From contig JAMJFZ010001089.1 of assembly GCA_026225945.1 (NCBI GenBank), positions 6,323,501 to 6,387,500 on the forward strand: a stretch of DNA of 64,000 nt, given 5' to 3'. Below are positions 44,400 through 55,520 of this stretch, one piece after another. The notes under the pieces were generated by a model. It did no database searches. It saw nothing but the letters and a program-made list of their open reading frames with translations, and had not been told where the DNA came from. The stretch's first letter is position 1. Each line of letters opens with the position of its first letter. Source of the DNA: Cricetomys ansorgei. Taxonomy: Eukaryota > Chordata > Mammalia > Rodentia > Nesomyidae. A program made the translations under genes and the position numbers.

Positions 44400-45235
44400 C
44401 CCCTCCCCCACATGTGTACCTTTAATCTCAGCCAACATGCGTGCCACAAACTTTCTAATCTTAACTTGATTTCCGAAATAGTCACCTTGGCGTTATTTTA
44501 TACTCACTTTGCCCACCCCAGGCAAAGTGTTCACATTAGTTTTATAAGTCTTGTTTCTCCTGTCTCTTCTCCTTCTCCCACATGCACCCTTGTGCTTAGC
44601 TTTCCATTGCATGGGCTTCTGCTTATAGAGCCCTGTGAGTGTGTTAGCTTTTTCGTCGCCTCATCCAGCACGACTTGGTCCCAGAAACCTGACTGGGGCA
44701 ACAATGGAACGAAGGAAGGACAGATAACACAGACATGCGCATGGAAAAGCTGAGATCCAATGGGCCACACTCACTCTGGTGGGGGCGTGGCTACTACACA
44801 GCTGAGGCCATCAGACTGTTTATTAGGTACGGCACAGGGGGAGGGGCTCGCTACTCTCCGTGGGAGGTCTGGGTAGGGGAACAGTCTAACAGTCTCAGGA
44901 AGCTGCAGTTGGTGCTCTGTCGACATCCACGCTAGGACCAGAGGAAGGCTTTGCCAGTTTCCTGAACCTGACCTGTGGAAGCGTTTGAAGATTCCCACAT
45001 GTCTGAGGCACTGGGGGCCTGGTTAATAATACACATTCGCTCAGGACAACATCCACTCCCTACAGTACATATTTATCAAGTATGGCTTATGTTACAGATA
45101 TTTGCCGCCAGTTCCCTAAGATTAGGGAGTGTGCCTTTCATAGTACAGGACGTTCTGAGCTCCGTCCTCCTTTTCTCTTTGGCTTTGGAATTCGCTTCTC
45201 CTGACTAACGCTTGCCCAAGCCTGGGTTATAAAAA
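44400..45235. other. Unassigned sequence
   Basis: No gene and no confidently named repeat. The TTTATTAGGTACGG part (44820-44833) could belong to an old reverse LTR. Confidence 0.4.
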
Positions 45236-45237
45236 TG

Positions 45238-45460
45238 TCAAAGGCTGAGGATATGGCTCAGAGGTTAAAGTGCTTGTTGCACAGACCAGAGTTTGGATCT
45301 CAGAACCCACCGCGGTGCTGGGTGGGCATTTGCAGTGTGGCCTTGTAGTTCCAGCCTTAGAAAGCAGAGGTAGGGAAGTCCCAGGACAAACTGGCGAGCC
45401 AGACTAGCCATATCGATGAGTTCTGGGCTTGACTGAGAGACCCTGCTTCAGTGACTTAGG
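45238..45460 (+). mobile_element. B3/B2-type SINE
   Basis: AGGCTGAGGATATGGCTCAG, AGTTTGGATCTCAGAACCCA and GAGAGACCCTGCTTCAG. Confidence 0.65.
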
Positions 45461-45528
45461 TGGGATTCTTGATATCGGCAATACCAGCGGCTGTCTTCGT
45501 TTAGAGCGTTATGTTACTGCTTTGTAGT

Positions 45529-45900
45529 TTGGATGGAAAATGTCTCCTGAAGGCTCAAGTGTTCGAATACACGGTCCCCCGCAGCAAGCAACTGTTTGAA
45601 AGGCTGTAGAGCCTTTGGGAGGTGGATCTTAACTAGAGGAAGTTGGGTCACTGGGGAGCCAGTTTTGAGGTTTTAGGAAGCTGGCCCCGCTTCCTACCCA
45701 TTCTCTTCTTCCTGACGCCTCTGTGACCAACCACCTCTCCCTCCTGCCACAACGCCTACTACACTGTGGTGGACTGCAGCCCCTCATACTGTGAGCTAAA
45801 GCAAGCCTTTCCTTTCTTGTGTTCCTTCTTGTCAGGTAATTGATCAGAACCATGATAAAATTAACTCAGCCATCCCTCAAAACAATAAACCATGTCTTTC
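45529..45900 (+). mobile_element. MaLR-type LTR (diverged)
   Basis: TTTGGATGGAAAATGTCTCC, GCCTTTGGGAGGTGGATC, CACTGGGGAGCCAGTTTTGAG, CATACTGTGAGCTAAAGCAAG and TGATCAGAACCATGATAAAAT follow MT-like LTR order. Confidence 0.5.
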
Positions 45901-46451
45901 TGTAGGAACTACTGAGCTCCACTTTGGATTTTGAAGTGTGACAATTATGTGATCCTCCATGATTCTGTCCTCATTGTCGTCCTGACCATAGCAAGCGTTA
46001 GTGCTAAAGCTGAAGTAGGGGATCTAATAACTGCCCTGGAGAGTGTTGCATCGTCTTGGGGAGGGGGGGGTATTGATTCTCTTCCCAATGATAAAGCACA
46101 AGAAGCAAAACTGTTAAAAATTAAAATAAAAAATAAACTGCATAGGTCCAACATTGATGGTGTTGAAATGCAGGATTTGAGCAACATCATCAAAGTCTGG
46201 GTGGACCAGTGGGACCCCAATGTCTGAAGTCCCCCCAATAAGTAAGGTCTTACACTCCTGTTTGGAGGAGTTTTAACAGCTGGAAAAAACAGTTGCCATA
46301 ACAAACCATACTCCGGGGTATAGTGAAGTAGATTAACTAAGTTAAAGATTGATATCTTCGGGCTTGCACCCCAGCTGAGGAGCTATGCTCAGAGAGGCTC
46401 ATATGTGTGTGACACAGCCATGGAGGGGGCAAATGGAGGGGTGTCATTTCC

Positions 46452-46497
46452 TCCCTTCCTTCCTTCCTTCCTTCTTTCCTTCTGTTCCTTCTTTCCT
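46452..46497. repeat. (CCTT)n microsatellite
   Basis: CCTT units leading into a reverse B1. Confidence 0.9.
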
Positions 46498-46635
46498 TAA
46501 GACAGGGTCTCTCTACATAGCCCTGGCTGCCCTTGAACTCACTATATAGAGCAAGCTGGCTTCAAACTCACAGAGATCACCCTGCCTTTGCCTCCCAAGG
46601 CCTGGGATTAAAAGCGTGCACCCCCAACCCCAGCT
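46498..46635 (-). mobile_element. B1 SINE
   Basis: AAGACAGGGTCTCTCTACATAG...GCCTGGGATTAAAAGCGTGC. Confidence 0.92.
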
Positions 46636-46787
46636 TCAAATGGGAGTTACCTAAGACTCTTTGACAGAGCTGTGTGTGTTGTGACTCAGAAATCTTTTAG
46701 TGAAATCTTTATGGAGGCAAAGATGAAATTGGGAGGAAAGAGAGGACAAAGATTGAGGGGATTAAGTTTAGGGAGAAAGTGGTGTAT

Positions 46788-46789
46788 GG

Positions 46790-46826
<37 letters not shown>
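46788..46826. repeat. (TG)n microsatellite
   Basis: About 18 TG units, one GC interruption. Confidence 0.94.
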
Positions 46827-46827
<1 letters not shown>

Positions 46828-46972
46828 TTCTGGGGACTGAGCCCAGGACCTCACAGATGTTATGCAAGCCCTCCACCACTGACCTGCGTCTTCAGGCCTT
46901 GGACTTGTCACTCTCCCACCTCAGCCTCCCAAGTGCTAGGGTTACAGACTGGCACCACCACACCCAGCTTGT
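46828..46972 (-). mobile_element. B4 SINE (ID plus B1 halves)
   Basis: TTCTGGGGACTGAGCCCAGG, TTATGCAAGCCCTCCACCAC, then CCCACCTCAGCCTCCCAAGTG and TAGGGTTACAGACTGGCACC. Confidence 0.75.
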
Positions 46973-47089
46973 TGAGTTGGCTAGTTAGTTAGCTAGTTAG
47001 TTAAAAGTAGGAGTCTCAGTGTGTTGACAAGGCTGAGCAGGACCCCTGGGAGGAGGTTCTCCTGCCTCTGCTCCACCTCTCTCAATGCC

Positions 47090-47225
47090 CAGCTTTTTTT
47101 ATTTTTGTTTTTGAGACAGGCTCTCTGGATGTAACTCTAGCTGTCCTGGAACTCGCCGTGTTAACCACAGTGGTCTTCAACTCACAGAAATCCACCTACT
47201 CTGCTTCCCTAGTGCCCAGCAAGTA
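47090..47225 (-). mobile_element. B1 SINE
   Basis: TGAGACAGGCTCTCTGGATG through ACTCACAGAAATCCACC and AGTGCCCAGCAAG. Confidence 0.85.
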
Positions 47226-47552
47226 TGTCAGCTATTGAATATACTTCATGAGAGGTATTAATATCTCTTCTGCCTACAAGTATTACTGAAATTGATATTA
47301 GGTCTGATGGGAACTGTTTCACCTACCTAATATGATAAGAAGCAAAGTCAGTCACGTCTACCGTAGGCCACTGCTAACTGGACAGCCCGAGAACCAGCAG
47401 AACTGCCTGAGACTATGCAAGTGGTTAATTTAAAACAATATGGGGGATCACCAGTTTCATTAATGACGTACTAGTAGCTAGTGTGCTGGTACTTAAAATT
47501 GTGGTCCATGATGATGGTTATGATGACAAATGGCTCAGGAAACTGTCTGTTT

Positions 47553-48150
47553 TCGTTTGCTTCTTCTACTTGCTGTGATAACCATGAGCAAATGCAACCT
47601 GGGGGGAAAGGTTTGCAATTTACAGCTTATAGTCTGTCACGAAGGGAAGTCAGGACAGGAACCTCAAAGAGGGAACTGAAGTAGAGACCATGGAGAAACA
47701 GTGCTTGTTGGGTTGCTCCCCCCAATACACTCAGCCATTTTATTTTTTTCTATTTAAAAAAAAAACAAAATAACGTATTATTGCTGATTGTATATGTGTG
47801 CGTGTATGTGTGTGTGTGTGTGCACCTGTACATGAGGGCCTGAGGAATCCAATGGCATTGAACACACCTGGTTCAAGCCTTTGTGAGTTCCCTGATATGG
47901 GTGCCTGGAACCACACTTGGGTCCTTCTTAAGAGCAGTTTATGCTTTTCATCACTGAGCCATCTCTCAACCCCATTAGCCTGATTTCTTATACAACCCTT
48001 CCCAGGGTTAGCACCACCCACAGTGGGCTGGACCCTCCCACATCAATCACTATCAAGAAAGTGCCCCCACAGACTTGCCTACAGGCCAATCTGCTGGAGA
48101 CGCTTTTCTCAGTTGAAGTTCCCTCTTCCCAGATGACTCTGACTGCACTG
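47553..48150 (-). mobile_element. MaLR-type LTR interrupted by a B2/B3
   Basis: Left part: TACTTGCTGTGATAACCATG, AAGTCAGGACAGGAACCTC, GTAGAGACCATGGAG. It resumes at about 47977 with TTCTTATACAACCCTTCCC, GCACCACCCACAGTGGGCTGG and CAGATGACTCTGACTGCA. Confidence 0.65.
47745..47976 (-). mobile_element. B2/B3 SINE inserted in the MaLR LTR
   Basis: An A/GT-rich lead, then GGTGCCTGGAACCACACTTG, CTTAAGAGCAGTTTATGC and CACTGAGCCATCTCTCAACC. Confidence 0.75.
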
Positions 48151-48164
48151 TAACCAGTACACTG

Positions 48165-48565
48165 CCTTAGTTTTATTTTTGTCGCCGTGATGACCGGAAG
48201 CAATTAAGTGGTTTAATTCAGCTTGTTGTTCCGGGGTACAGCCCATGATTATTGTGGGGAAGTCAAGGCTGGAACTGCAAACAGTCACAGCACACGGTCA
48301 GGAGCAGAGAGAATGAATATACACATGCTAACTAGCCTGTGTGCAGCCTGATTTCTCCACTTTTGTGTAGTTCAAGACTACTTGCCTAGTAGGGAATATT
48401 AGTGGCCTGTTCCTACATTGATAATTTAAATCGAAACATTATCCCCCGCAGACATAACCGTAAGTCAGGCCGATATAGACAATACCTCATTGAGACATTC
48501 TTTCTAAGTGATTTTAGGTCATGTCAAGTTGGCAATTAAAGCTAACCATCACAAAGACCAACAAG
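48165..48565 (-). mobile_element. MaLR-type LTR, diverged
   Basis: GTCGCCGTGATGACCGGAAGC, GGGGAAGTCAAGGCTGGAAC and TAGGTCATGTCAAGTTGGC in reverse MaLR order. Confidence 0.5.
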
Positions 48566-51240
48566 AGACCATTGAAGCTTAAATAATGTCATGGCACTCA
48601 GAGCCTCATTCCTCCCAGATATGGGTTTGCCCCTATGGAAAATTTAGCTGGTTGCTGCAGCCCGGCACCTAGTAATTGCTATTCCAAATGGTTCCTTCTC
48701 TTTGTTAACCTTGGCGTAGAACCAACTGCAGTTTTCTGAGATATAGAAAGGATCCCAATTTATGCTTACTTTGCTATCATGGGCTGAGCGGAACTCACTC
48801 CATTACTGTTATGGTTTAATCAGAGGACTTGGACTTGATGAGGATGAATAATTCTACGGTAATATGAGAAACTAAAGAGCAAGCTAGGACAGCGGTGACC
48901 TATGTGGCTAGCTGAAGGAGGATAATAAATTCAGCAAGAGCACAAAGGTTTGTCCCAACAGTAAAAGTCTCAAGAGCAAATACAGGCAGGAACCATCAGG
49001 GATGTTCAAGGGACTAAATATAAGCTACTATTGCTACGCACCTCTCAGACCCAACAAGAAGACTAAAATTTGTAGGTATATTGACATTTTGAAAATTTAT
49101 ATTCCATATCTGGAAATGGTGCTGACTCCCATGTGAGACTGTGCAAAAGGAAGCCATGTTGGAATGGACACCCGAGTGAAACCAAGTCAAGTCTGAATCA
49201 CTGAAGGCAGTAGCCTTCTCAGTGCCTTTGAGAGTCTATGGGCCTGACTCTCCTAGGGCTTTGAAGTTATCTGCAACTTGTAATAATGCAATCTGTAGAT
49301 TATAACGAAAGACCATGAGAAGTTCTCAATAGGGACAGCTCAATGGGGGCCAGGAATCTCTCAGAAGCTCTCATGTAGTTCACGAGAGATGATTCATGGA
49401 CTCTTGCCAGGCATTGGTTTAGACATCCTCAATGACAGGACATGAAATATCTTAAATATTTATGTCTTGGGCTGTGGGGTTTTCATGGGTGCAGAGTTCC
49501 CAAAGGAGGAAGCGGTGCAGAGTTACTAACCCAAGAAACAGACTCTGGGGAAATGTCTCCATGGTACAGATCTGTTTATGCAGAGGGAAATGGGTTTTTA
49601 TGGAGAAAGTAGGGCAGTGCAGAAGGGAGAGGTCCACTAGCATTGGTCTATGCTTACTAGACATTTCAATTAGTCTATCTAAAGCTCGCTAATCAGAGAG
49701 GGATGGGTAAAGGTCAGTAAAGGCCTATTAGCCAATATGGGTGAACAAGGTTTCCATAAAGACAGAGGAAGTGGCTACTGCTCTAGTGGGCTTTTCATCT
49801 GGTGTGCCAGGATCCACCATTTAAAGGGCCATGCATGCAGATAGTGCTATACATGCAGGCCAGGCTGAGGTACTGGCCTAGTGCAAGCGCTGAAGCCCTC
49901 CTCCCTCTCCTGCCATCGGAACCCAGTGTCACCAATACTGGGTCATGTCACAAGAACATCTCAACAATGACGGCTTCTTAATCAGACATAACTTACACAG
50001 GGTTGTGCTAGCAGGGGAATGCAAGGAGGGATACACCACATTCACGAACAAGGACCCTCTACTTCTACAACTGACTTGGGATCAAGCCAGGAACTCCCAG
50101 AACAGGGACAAAGCCCTAGAAATAGCTCCTGATAGACAAACAAGGGGCTGCTTGGTTCAGGAATGGCCATTCTGGGTGAATGAATGGATTCTGTTTGGAC
50201 TAACACTGCATTAAAAGCAATGGACGAAAGAATCTAATTGAAGGCAAGAATAGATGGACCCAAAAAAGCCGAACTGCATGCTGTTTTACTGGCAATGGTG
50301 GGAGAATCACACAGTGATAAAAACTCTCATGTTTGATTTTCCATGACCCATGAGCAGCAGTCAATAGCCTGGCCATGTGGCTAGGCAGAATGGCACTGGG
50401 AACTATTAAAGGGCTATCGTATGAGGCTCATTCTAAGGACATGGATTAGGAAACTAAAGTTGTGCATTATAGTAGCACTGCCTGTGCCCATCAGAAGAGC
50501 TCCCATCTGGGTTTGGGAAGGGTTAAGCAGAACAGGAAAACACAACATATCCCTGATGGGATTACAGAGTAGGCTTGACCTTGTGAACCTGCATTCACCC
50601 AAGAATCACCCCACCCCACAGCAAGGAAGTTTGTAGAAGGCCTTATGGCAAACTCGAACTAAATCACATCAAGATATGAACCCTACTCATTTGGCCTTAG
50701 TATAGAAGCCCCAGCACTCCTGGATCTAAAATATGTCCTTATCCCAGGAGAGAAATGGATCCCAGGACACACTGGAAATCAGGCTTAGTACAAGCCTGTG
50801 AAATTGAGATAGAGCCTAGAACAACAGTTCTAGTCACAGTAATGTACCTGTCCCTGGTAATACCTGTGTATGGGTAAGAATAGATACTACTGGGAAAGCA
50901 TCCAAGTATCTCCAGAATCCTTGATGATTTGTTCCGTGACCAAGCTGACCCATTCTATGACTATGGTACAGAGTGAATACTGAAGTTGCTGTAAGACCCA
51001 ACTATATCATGTAAATAAGTATTAGGATAACATTGGTATTGATGACCAAAGGTAGGGGGAGAATGACTCAACACCTGTCAGGATGAAATAACCTTGGAAA
51101 ACTAAAGACCTGAGGAAAGCTGGATAAGGCTGACCATCAACTGACTATCTATCCTAGATAGCTTTGCACAAGCTCAGCAGAAGGGAAACAGAAGCAGATC
51201 TAGGAAGAAAAGGAATAACTAGTGAAAAATTAAGCATGAA
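48566..51240. other. Unassigned sequence with a possible weak retroviral pol trace
   Basis: No SINE and no intact gene. Around 50225-50430 a frame resembles the middle of a retroviral RNase H (a GPKKAELHAVL-type phrase), and other fragments nearby could be pol. The match is short and interrupted by stops, so it may be an old endogenous retrovirus interior or chance. The ORF 49945-50214 (89 codons) has no family I recognise. Confidence 0.3.
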
Positions 51241-51245
51241 GTTAT

Positions 51246-51577
51246 GGTGGTTTGAATGAGTATGGCTCCCATAGGCTCACAGATTTGAATGCTTGATCAT
51301 CGGGGGGATAACATTATTTGAAAGGATTAGAAGGTGAGGAAATATGCCCAAGTCAAGCCCAGTGTCTCTCTCTTCTTGCTGTCTGCGGATCCAAATGTAG
51401 AATTCTCAGCTACCACCTACCTTTCTAGCACCATGTCTGCTGCACACCTCCATGCTTCCTGCCCTAATGATAATGGATGAAATCTCTAAAACTGTAAGCA
51501 AGCCCCAATTAAATGCTTTCTTTTATAAGAGTTGCCATGGCCATGGTGTCTCTTCACAGCAATAGAACACTAAGACA
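51246..51577 (+). repeat. Left LTR of the tRNA-Leu-primed element
   Basis: Starts TGGTGGTTTGAATGAG, includes CTGTAAGCAAGCCCCAATTAA and ends CAATAGAACACTAAGACA. Confidence 0.75.
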
Positions 51578-51582
51578 GAAAT

Positions 51583-51600
51583 TGGTACCAGGAGTGGGGT
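51583..51600 (+). promoter_or_regulatory. Primer binding site complementary to tRNA-Leu(UAA)
   Basis: 18 of 18 bases agree with the complement of the mature tRNA-Leu(UAA) 3' end including CCA, as I remember it, placed just after the left LTR. Confidence 0.75.
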
Positions 51601-52909
51601 ATTGCTATGACAGGCCTTACCATTCTGCTTGTGGTAGAATGTAGACTTTGGGACTTTGGATTAGGAAATCAGTTGAATGCTTCAAGCAGGGTTTATTGGA
51701 TTGTACTAGTAGGAGCATGGAAGACAGTGTTGAGGGTGATTTGAACTGTGGGTGCCCAGCTCAAGAAGTTTTAGAGGGGAAGAATATTATTAAGTGGTCT
51801 AAAGACCATTCTTGTGATATTTTGGCAAAGAATATGGTCGCTTTTTACCCTTGTCAAAAAAACAAACAAACAAACAAAAACTCTGCCTCAGGCTAAATTA
51901 AAGAGTTTTGGATTAATGTCATTTGCAGAGAAGATTTCAAGACAACCTACTATTGACTGTATCATGTGGTTATTAGTGGCTACTCTTATGCAGATCTATA
52001 GTGAAAATCAGCAAGCTAAGCAAGAAAAAAAATATAAAATGTACAGTTTGAAGAGAAAAGGAGCACCAGGAAGTGTAATGGAGCTAAGTCCAGTGTTCAA
52101 AGTGTTCAAAGAGATTAAAAGTTTAAAGAAAAGCCCGATGCTAAAGGGAGCAGTGACCTCAGGGCAAGACCCTACCCAGCTAAGTTTCCAACTTGTGAAA
52201 AGGAATTAAAGGAAAACTTAAGCAGTGAAGAAAGCCATCAAAAACAGAAAGCTGATGGAAAGGTAGTTGATAGAAGGGACCAAGTTCTAGCCCCAGCAGA
52301 ACTTGGCAGCTCTGGCCACATGATTCTGGCTTTAGAGTCAAGGATACAAGAATGGGGTTGTGGAATCTCCCTCTGAGGCTGAGGAAGGCTACTGAGGTCA
52401 GGCATGTGTCAGGGATATTCCTGCATAGAGGCCCAAAGAGGCTAATCTGTGAAGCTGTTAAAATGAAACCTGGATTGTGTTGGAGACCCTAAGATGTTGG
52501 GACCGTGATAGATTATGGGGACTTTTGAAGTTGGGCTGAATGCATTTTGCATTGTGATGTGGCTACAAGCCTATGGCGGGCCAGGGAGTGGAATGTGGTG
52601 GCTTGAATGAGAATGCCTCCCTGATTGGCCAAAGTCATGGAATTCCTGCCAAGGAGAGCTGCTAACAGGGAGTGAAACCAGTTCAAGAGAGAGAAGTGTG
52701 TTGCAGTCAACAAAACTGATAGGATTTGGAGATCTAAAGAACACTTAGACATCAGACATGGATGGAGAGTTTAGAATTTTCCCAGCTGTTTTTCTGCCTT
52801 GATTTGGTCCAGTACTTCCTCATTATGCTCCGTTTCCTTCCTTTTTGGATGGTAATGTATATCTGTGCCATTGTATGTTGGAAGTATGTAATCTGCTTTT
52901 CTTTTGTTT

Positions 52910-53060
52910 TTGCTTTTCAAGACAGGGTTTCTTTGTTGTAACTCTGGCTGCCCTGGAACTCACTCTGTAGACCAGGCTGGCCTCAAACTCACAGAGCTCC
53001 TCCTGTCTTTGCCTCCTAAATGCTGGGATTAAAGGCGAGCACTACCACCACCTGACTGTG
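52910..53060 (-). mobile_element. B1 SINE
   Basis: AAGACAGGGTTTCTTTGTTG...ATGCTGGGATTAAAGGCGAGC. Confidence 0.93.
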
Positions 53061-53209
53061 ATCTGCTTTTTTATTTTGATTTTACAGGAGGTTACAGTTA
53101 AGAGATTGCCATGAGTTTCAAAAGAGACTTTGAACTTTGGACTTTTTAACTACATGCATTTTGCATTATGAAATGGCTACAAGCCTATGGGGGGCCGGGG
53201 AGTGGGATA

Positions 53210-53578
53210 TGGTGGTTTGAATAAAAATGGCCCCCATAGGCTCATAGAGTTAATGCTTGGTCACCAGGGAATGGCGCTATTTGAATGGATTAGGATGTGT
53301 AGCCTTGACGGAGGAAGTGCGTCACTGGAGGTAGGCTTTGAAGGTATTCAAAAGCCCAAGTCAGCCCAGTGGCTCTCTCTTCCTGCTGCCTGTGGATCTA
53401 GATGTAGAACTCTCAGCTACTTTTCCAGCACCATGTCTGCCAGCACACCCCATGCTTCCTGCCCTGATGATAATGATCTAAACCTCTGAAACTGTAAGCA
53501 AGCCCTAATTAAATGCTTTCTTTTAAAGAGTTGCTGTGGTCATGGTGTCTCTTCATGGCAATAGAACACTCATTAAGA
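53210..53578 (+). repeat. Right LTR of the tRNA-Leu-primed element
   Basis: TGGTGGTTTGAATAAAAATGG...CTGTAAGCAAGCCCTAATTAA...CAATAGAACACTCATTAAGA, collinear with the left LTR. Confidence 0.72.
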
Positions 53579-53579
53579 T

Positions 53580-54465
53580 AGTAAGAGATACCTTTAATGG
53601 ACAAATTAGGTGTTTCTTTAAATCTGTCTCTAACCTACTCTGACCGTGCCAACAATTGGCATAATTGTGCGGGTACTTTTGGCTGTATCTATTTGGTAAT
53701 TACTAGTCCAGATGTAAATGTACTGACAGACGTAGTTGTTTTCTGTAAGGGATTCGTGGTTAGATAGTAGGAGATACTTTATGCTGTTCTGATACAATAA
53801 GGAGTATGGATTGGACCTTTGTCCAAGTTGGTTCCTGACAAAAGGAGCATATCTTGTTATTCATAGCCTCTTCTGACTACATCTGACATTATGCTAATGA
53901 GATGGTCCTTAGTGGACCCCTAGTTGACCTCAGGAGTGGGGCTGGAAGCCATAGAAGCCAGCTATGTAATTAGAAGGCTGGAACTTTTAGCCCCACCCCA
54001 GAACTCTTTGAGAGAAAACGTGCTGGAGACTGAGTTCAATTACCAACGGCTAATGATGAAATAAGTCAGGCCTGTGCAGCAGAACCCCCACTCAAGTGCC
54101 TGAAATGACAAGGCTGGAGAGCTTCCAGTTTGGCAAGTACAAACCTGTGCCAGGAGGGGGTTGTATGCCAGTTCCCTTAGGATGGAAACTTCAGTGTCTG
54201 AGTCCTTTTAGATGTTGCCTTTGGTGCCTCTTCGTTTGGTGCTTCATTTCTAACCTTTCAGAGAAACTGATAAAAGCAAGTATTGTTCTCTGGATATCAT
54301 AAACCATTCTGGAAAGTTATCAAACATGCAAAGAGGGAAGAATGTTCTGAAACTCCTCTGATTGGTAGCCAAGTTGGACAGAAGTACAGGGGTCTCTGAA
54401 AGCCCACATGCGGTGACATGGGAGAAGTTGTAGCATTAATACCTAAAGTCTGTGCAGTCTCACAC
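53580..54465. other. Unassigned sequence
   Basis: No repeat or gene that I can name. Confidence 0.4.
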
Positions 54466-54467
54466 TG

Positions 54468-54832
54468 TAATGGTTTGTTTCGATTGCAGATAGCATTTAA
54501 AATCATCTAGGAGATACACCCCCGTGTCTGAGAGAGCAGTTCCAGAGAGGTGTGAGTGAGGAGGGAAGATGCCTCTGAATATAGATGGTTCCATCCCACA
54601 GGGAAGGGCCTTGGGCTGCATAAGAAGGAGAAGGCAGGTGGAGGCACCAGTCTTCATCTTCCTCTGCTTCTGAACTCTGGACGCAATGTGACCAGGTGCC
54701 TCAGCTCCTGCCCCTGTGACTTCCCCATGAAAGGGCACCAAAGTCCCTCAAACCATGAGCCAAAACAAACCCATTTTTCCTTCAACGACTTTTGTCTGAT
54801 CAGCAAGAACAGTGACTCACATAGATGTTGTC
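54468..54832 (+). mobile_element. ORR1-like MaLR LTR
   Basis: CATCTAGGAGATACACCCCC, GGGCTGCATAAGAAGGAGAA, CTTCATCTTCCTCTGCTTC, GGACGCAATGTGACCAG and CCATGAGCCAAAACAAACCC follow the ORR1 LTR in order. Confidence 0.65.
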
Positions 54833-55252
54833 TTGGGTAGGGTTATTATTGCTGTGACGAAGCGCCAGGACCAAAGCAACTTGGAGAGGAAAGGGCTTAC
54901 TCAGCTTGAGTTTCCACATCACAGCTTATCATCAAACAAAGTCAGAACAGGAACTCGGGCAGGGCAGGAACATAGAGCCAGGTGCTGACATGGAGGCCGT
55001 GGAGAAGTGCTGCTTATTGGCTTATTCATCATGGCTTGTTCAGTCTTCTTTCTTACAGGACCTAAGACCACCAGCCCAGGGATGGCACCACCCACAACAG
55101 GCTGGGCCCTCTCTCATCAATCACTAATTAAGGAAATGCCCTGGACGCTTGCCCACAGCCCTATCTTATGGAGGCATTTTCTTTATTAAGGCTCCCTCCT
55201 CTCAGATGACTTCAGCTTGTGTCAAGTTGACATAAAACTATCCAGTATAGAT
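54833..55252 (-). mobile_element. MaLR-type LTR
   Basis: Reverse LTR: ATTGCTGTGACGAAGCGCCAG, AGCACCACCCACAACAGGC-like core, ATCAATCACTAATTAAGGAA and GCTTGTGTCAAGTTGACATAA. Together with 54468-54832 it makes a tail-to-tail LTR pair. Confidence 0.7.
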
Positions 55253-55263
55253 GCTATCTCTCA

Positions 55264-55395
55264 GAAGTTAATGCCAGAATAGAATTGCACCATGGGACAC
55301 TTGGTCTTTGTCCAAATAGCTGGAAAATTAGTTGATGTTAGAAAACACCGCACCTCTCAATCAATGCATTTGGTGTTAAACATGCTGTGTATGAA
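55264..55395 (+). repeat. Copy 1 of a local duplicated segment (empty site)
   Basis: AGAAGTTAATGCCAGAATAG...TTGCACCATGGGACACTTGG...AAAACAACTCATT is closely similar to 58002-58036 joined to 58376-58475. Both copies are followed by a B2-type SINE. This copy lacks the LTR found in the other. Confidence 0.75.
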
Positions 55396-55404
55396 AACAA
55401 CTCA

Positions 55405-55520
55405 TTTGGAACTGGAGAGAAGGTTCGAAGGTTAAGGGCACTCATTGCTCTTGCAGAGGAGGACGTTTAGTTCAGTTTCCAGCACCCACATGGCAGCTCA
55501 AAACCACTCTTTTTATTCAC
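55405..55520 (+). mobile_element. B2 SINE, truncated
   Basis: GAACTGGAGAGAAGGTTCGAAG...AGTTCAGTTTCCAGCACCCAC...GGCAGCTCAAAACCACTC. Confidence 0.8.

Larger units (their letters stand above)
51246..53578 (+). mobile_element. MaLR/ERVL-type LTR element with tRNA-Leu primer site
   Basis: Two direct LTR-like repeats (51246-51577 and about 53210-53578) bound a 1.6-kb noncoding interior. Five bases after the left LTR, an 18-base stretch (51583-51600) is, from memory of the tRNA sequence, a perfect complement of the 3' end of tRNA-Leu(UAA), the primer type of ERVL-class elements. A purine-rich GGGGGGCCGGGGAGTGGGA run precedes the right LTR. The interior has no complete gag or pol. A 65-75 bp piece of the interior end, including the purine tract and LTR start, is present twice (about 52540-52612 and 53148-53222). 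A B1 has inserted at 52915-53060. Confidence 0.72.
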
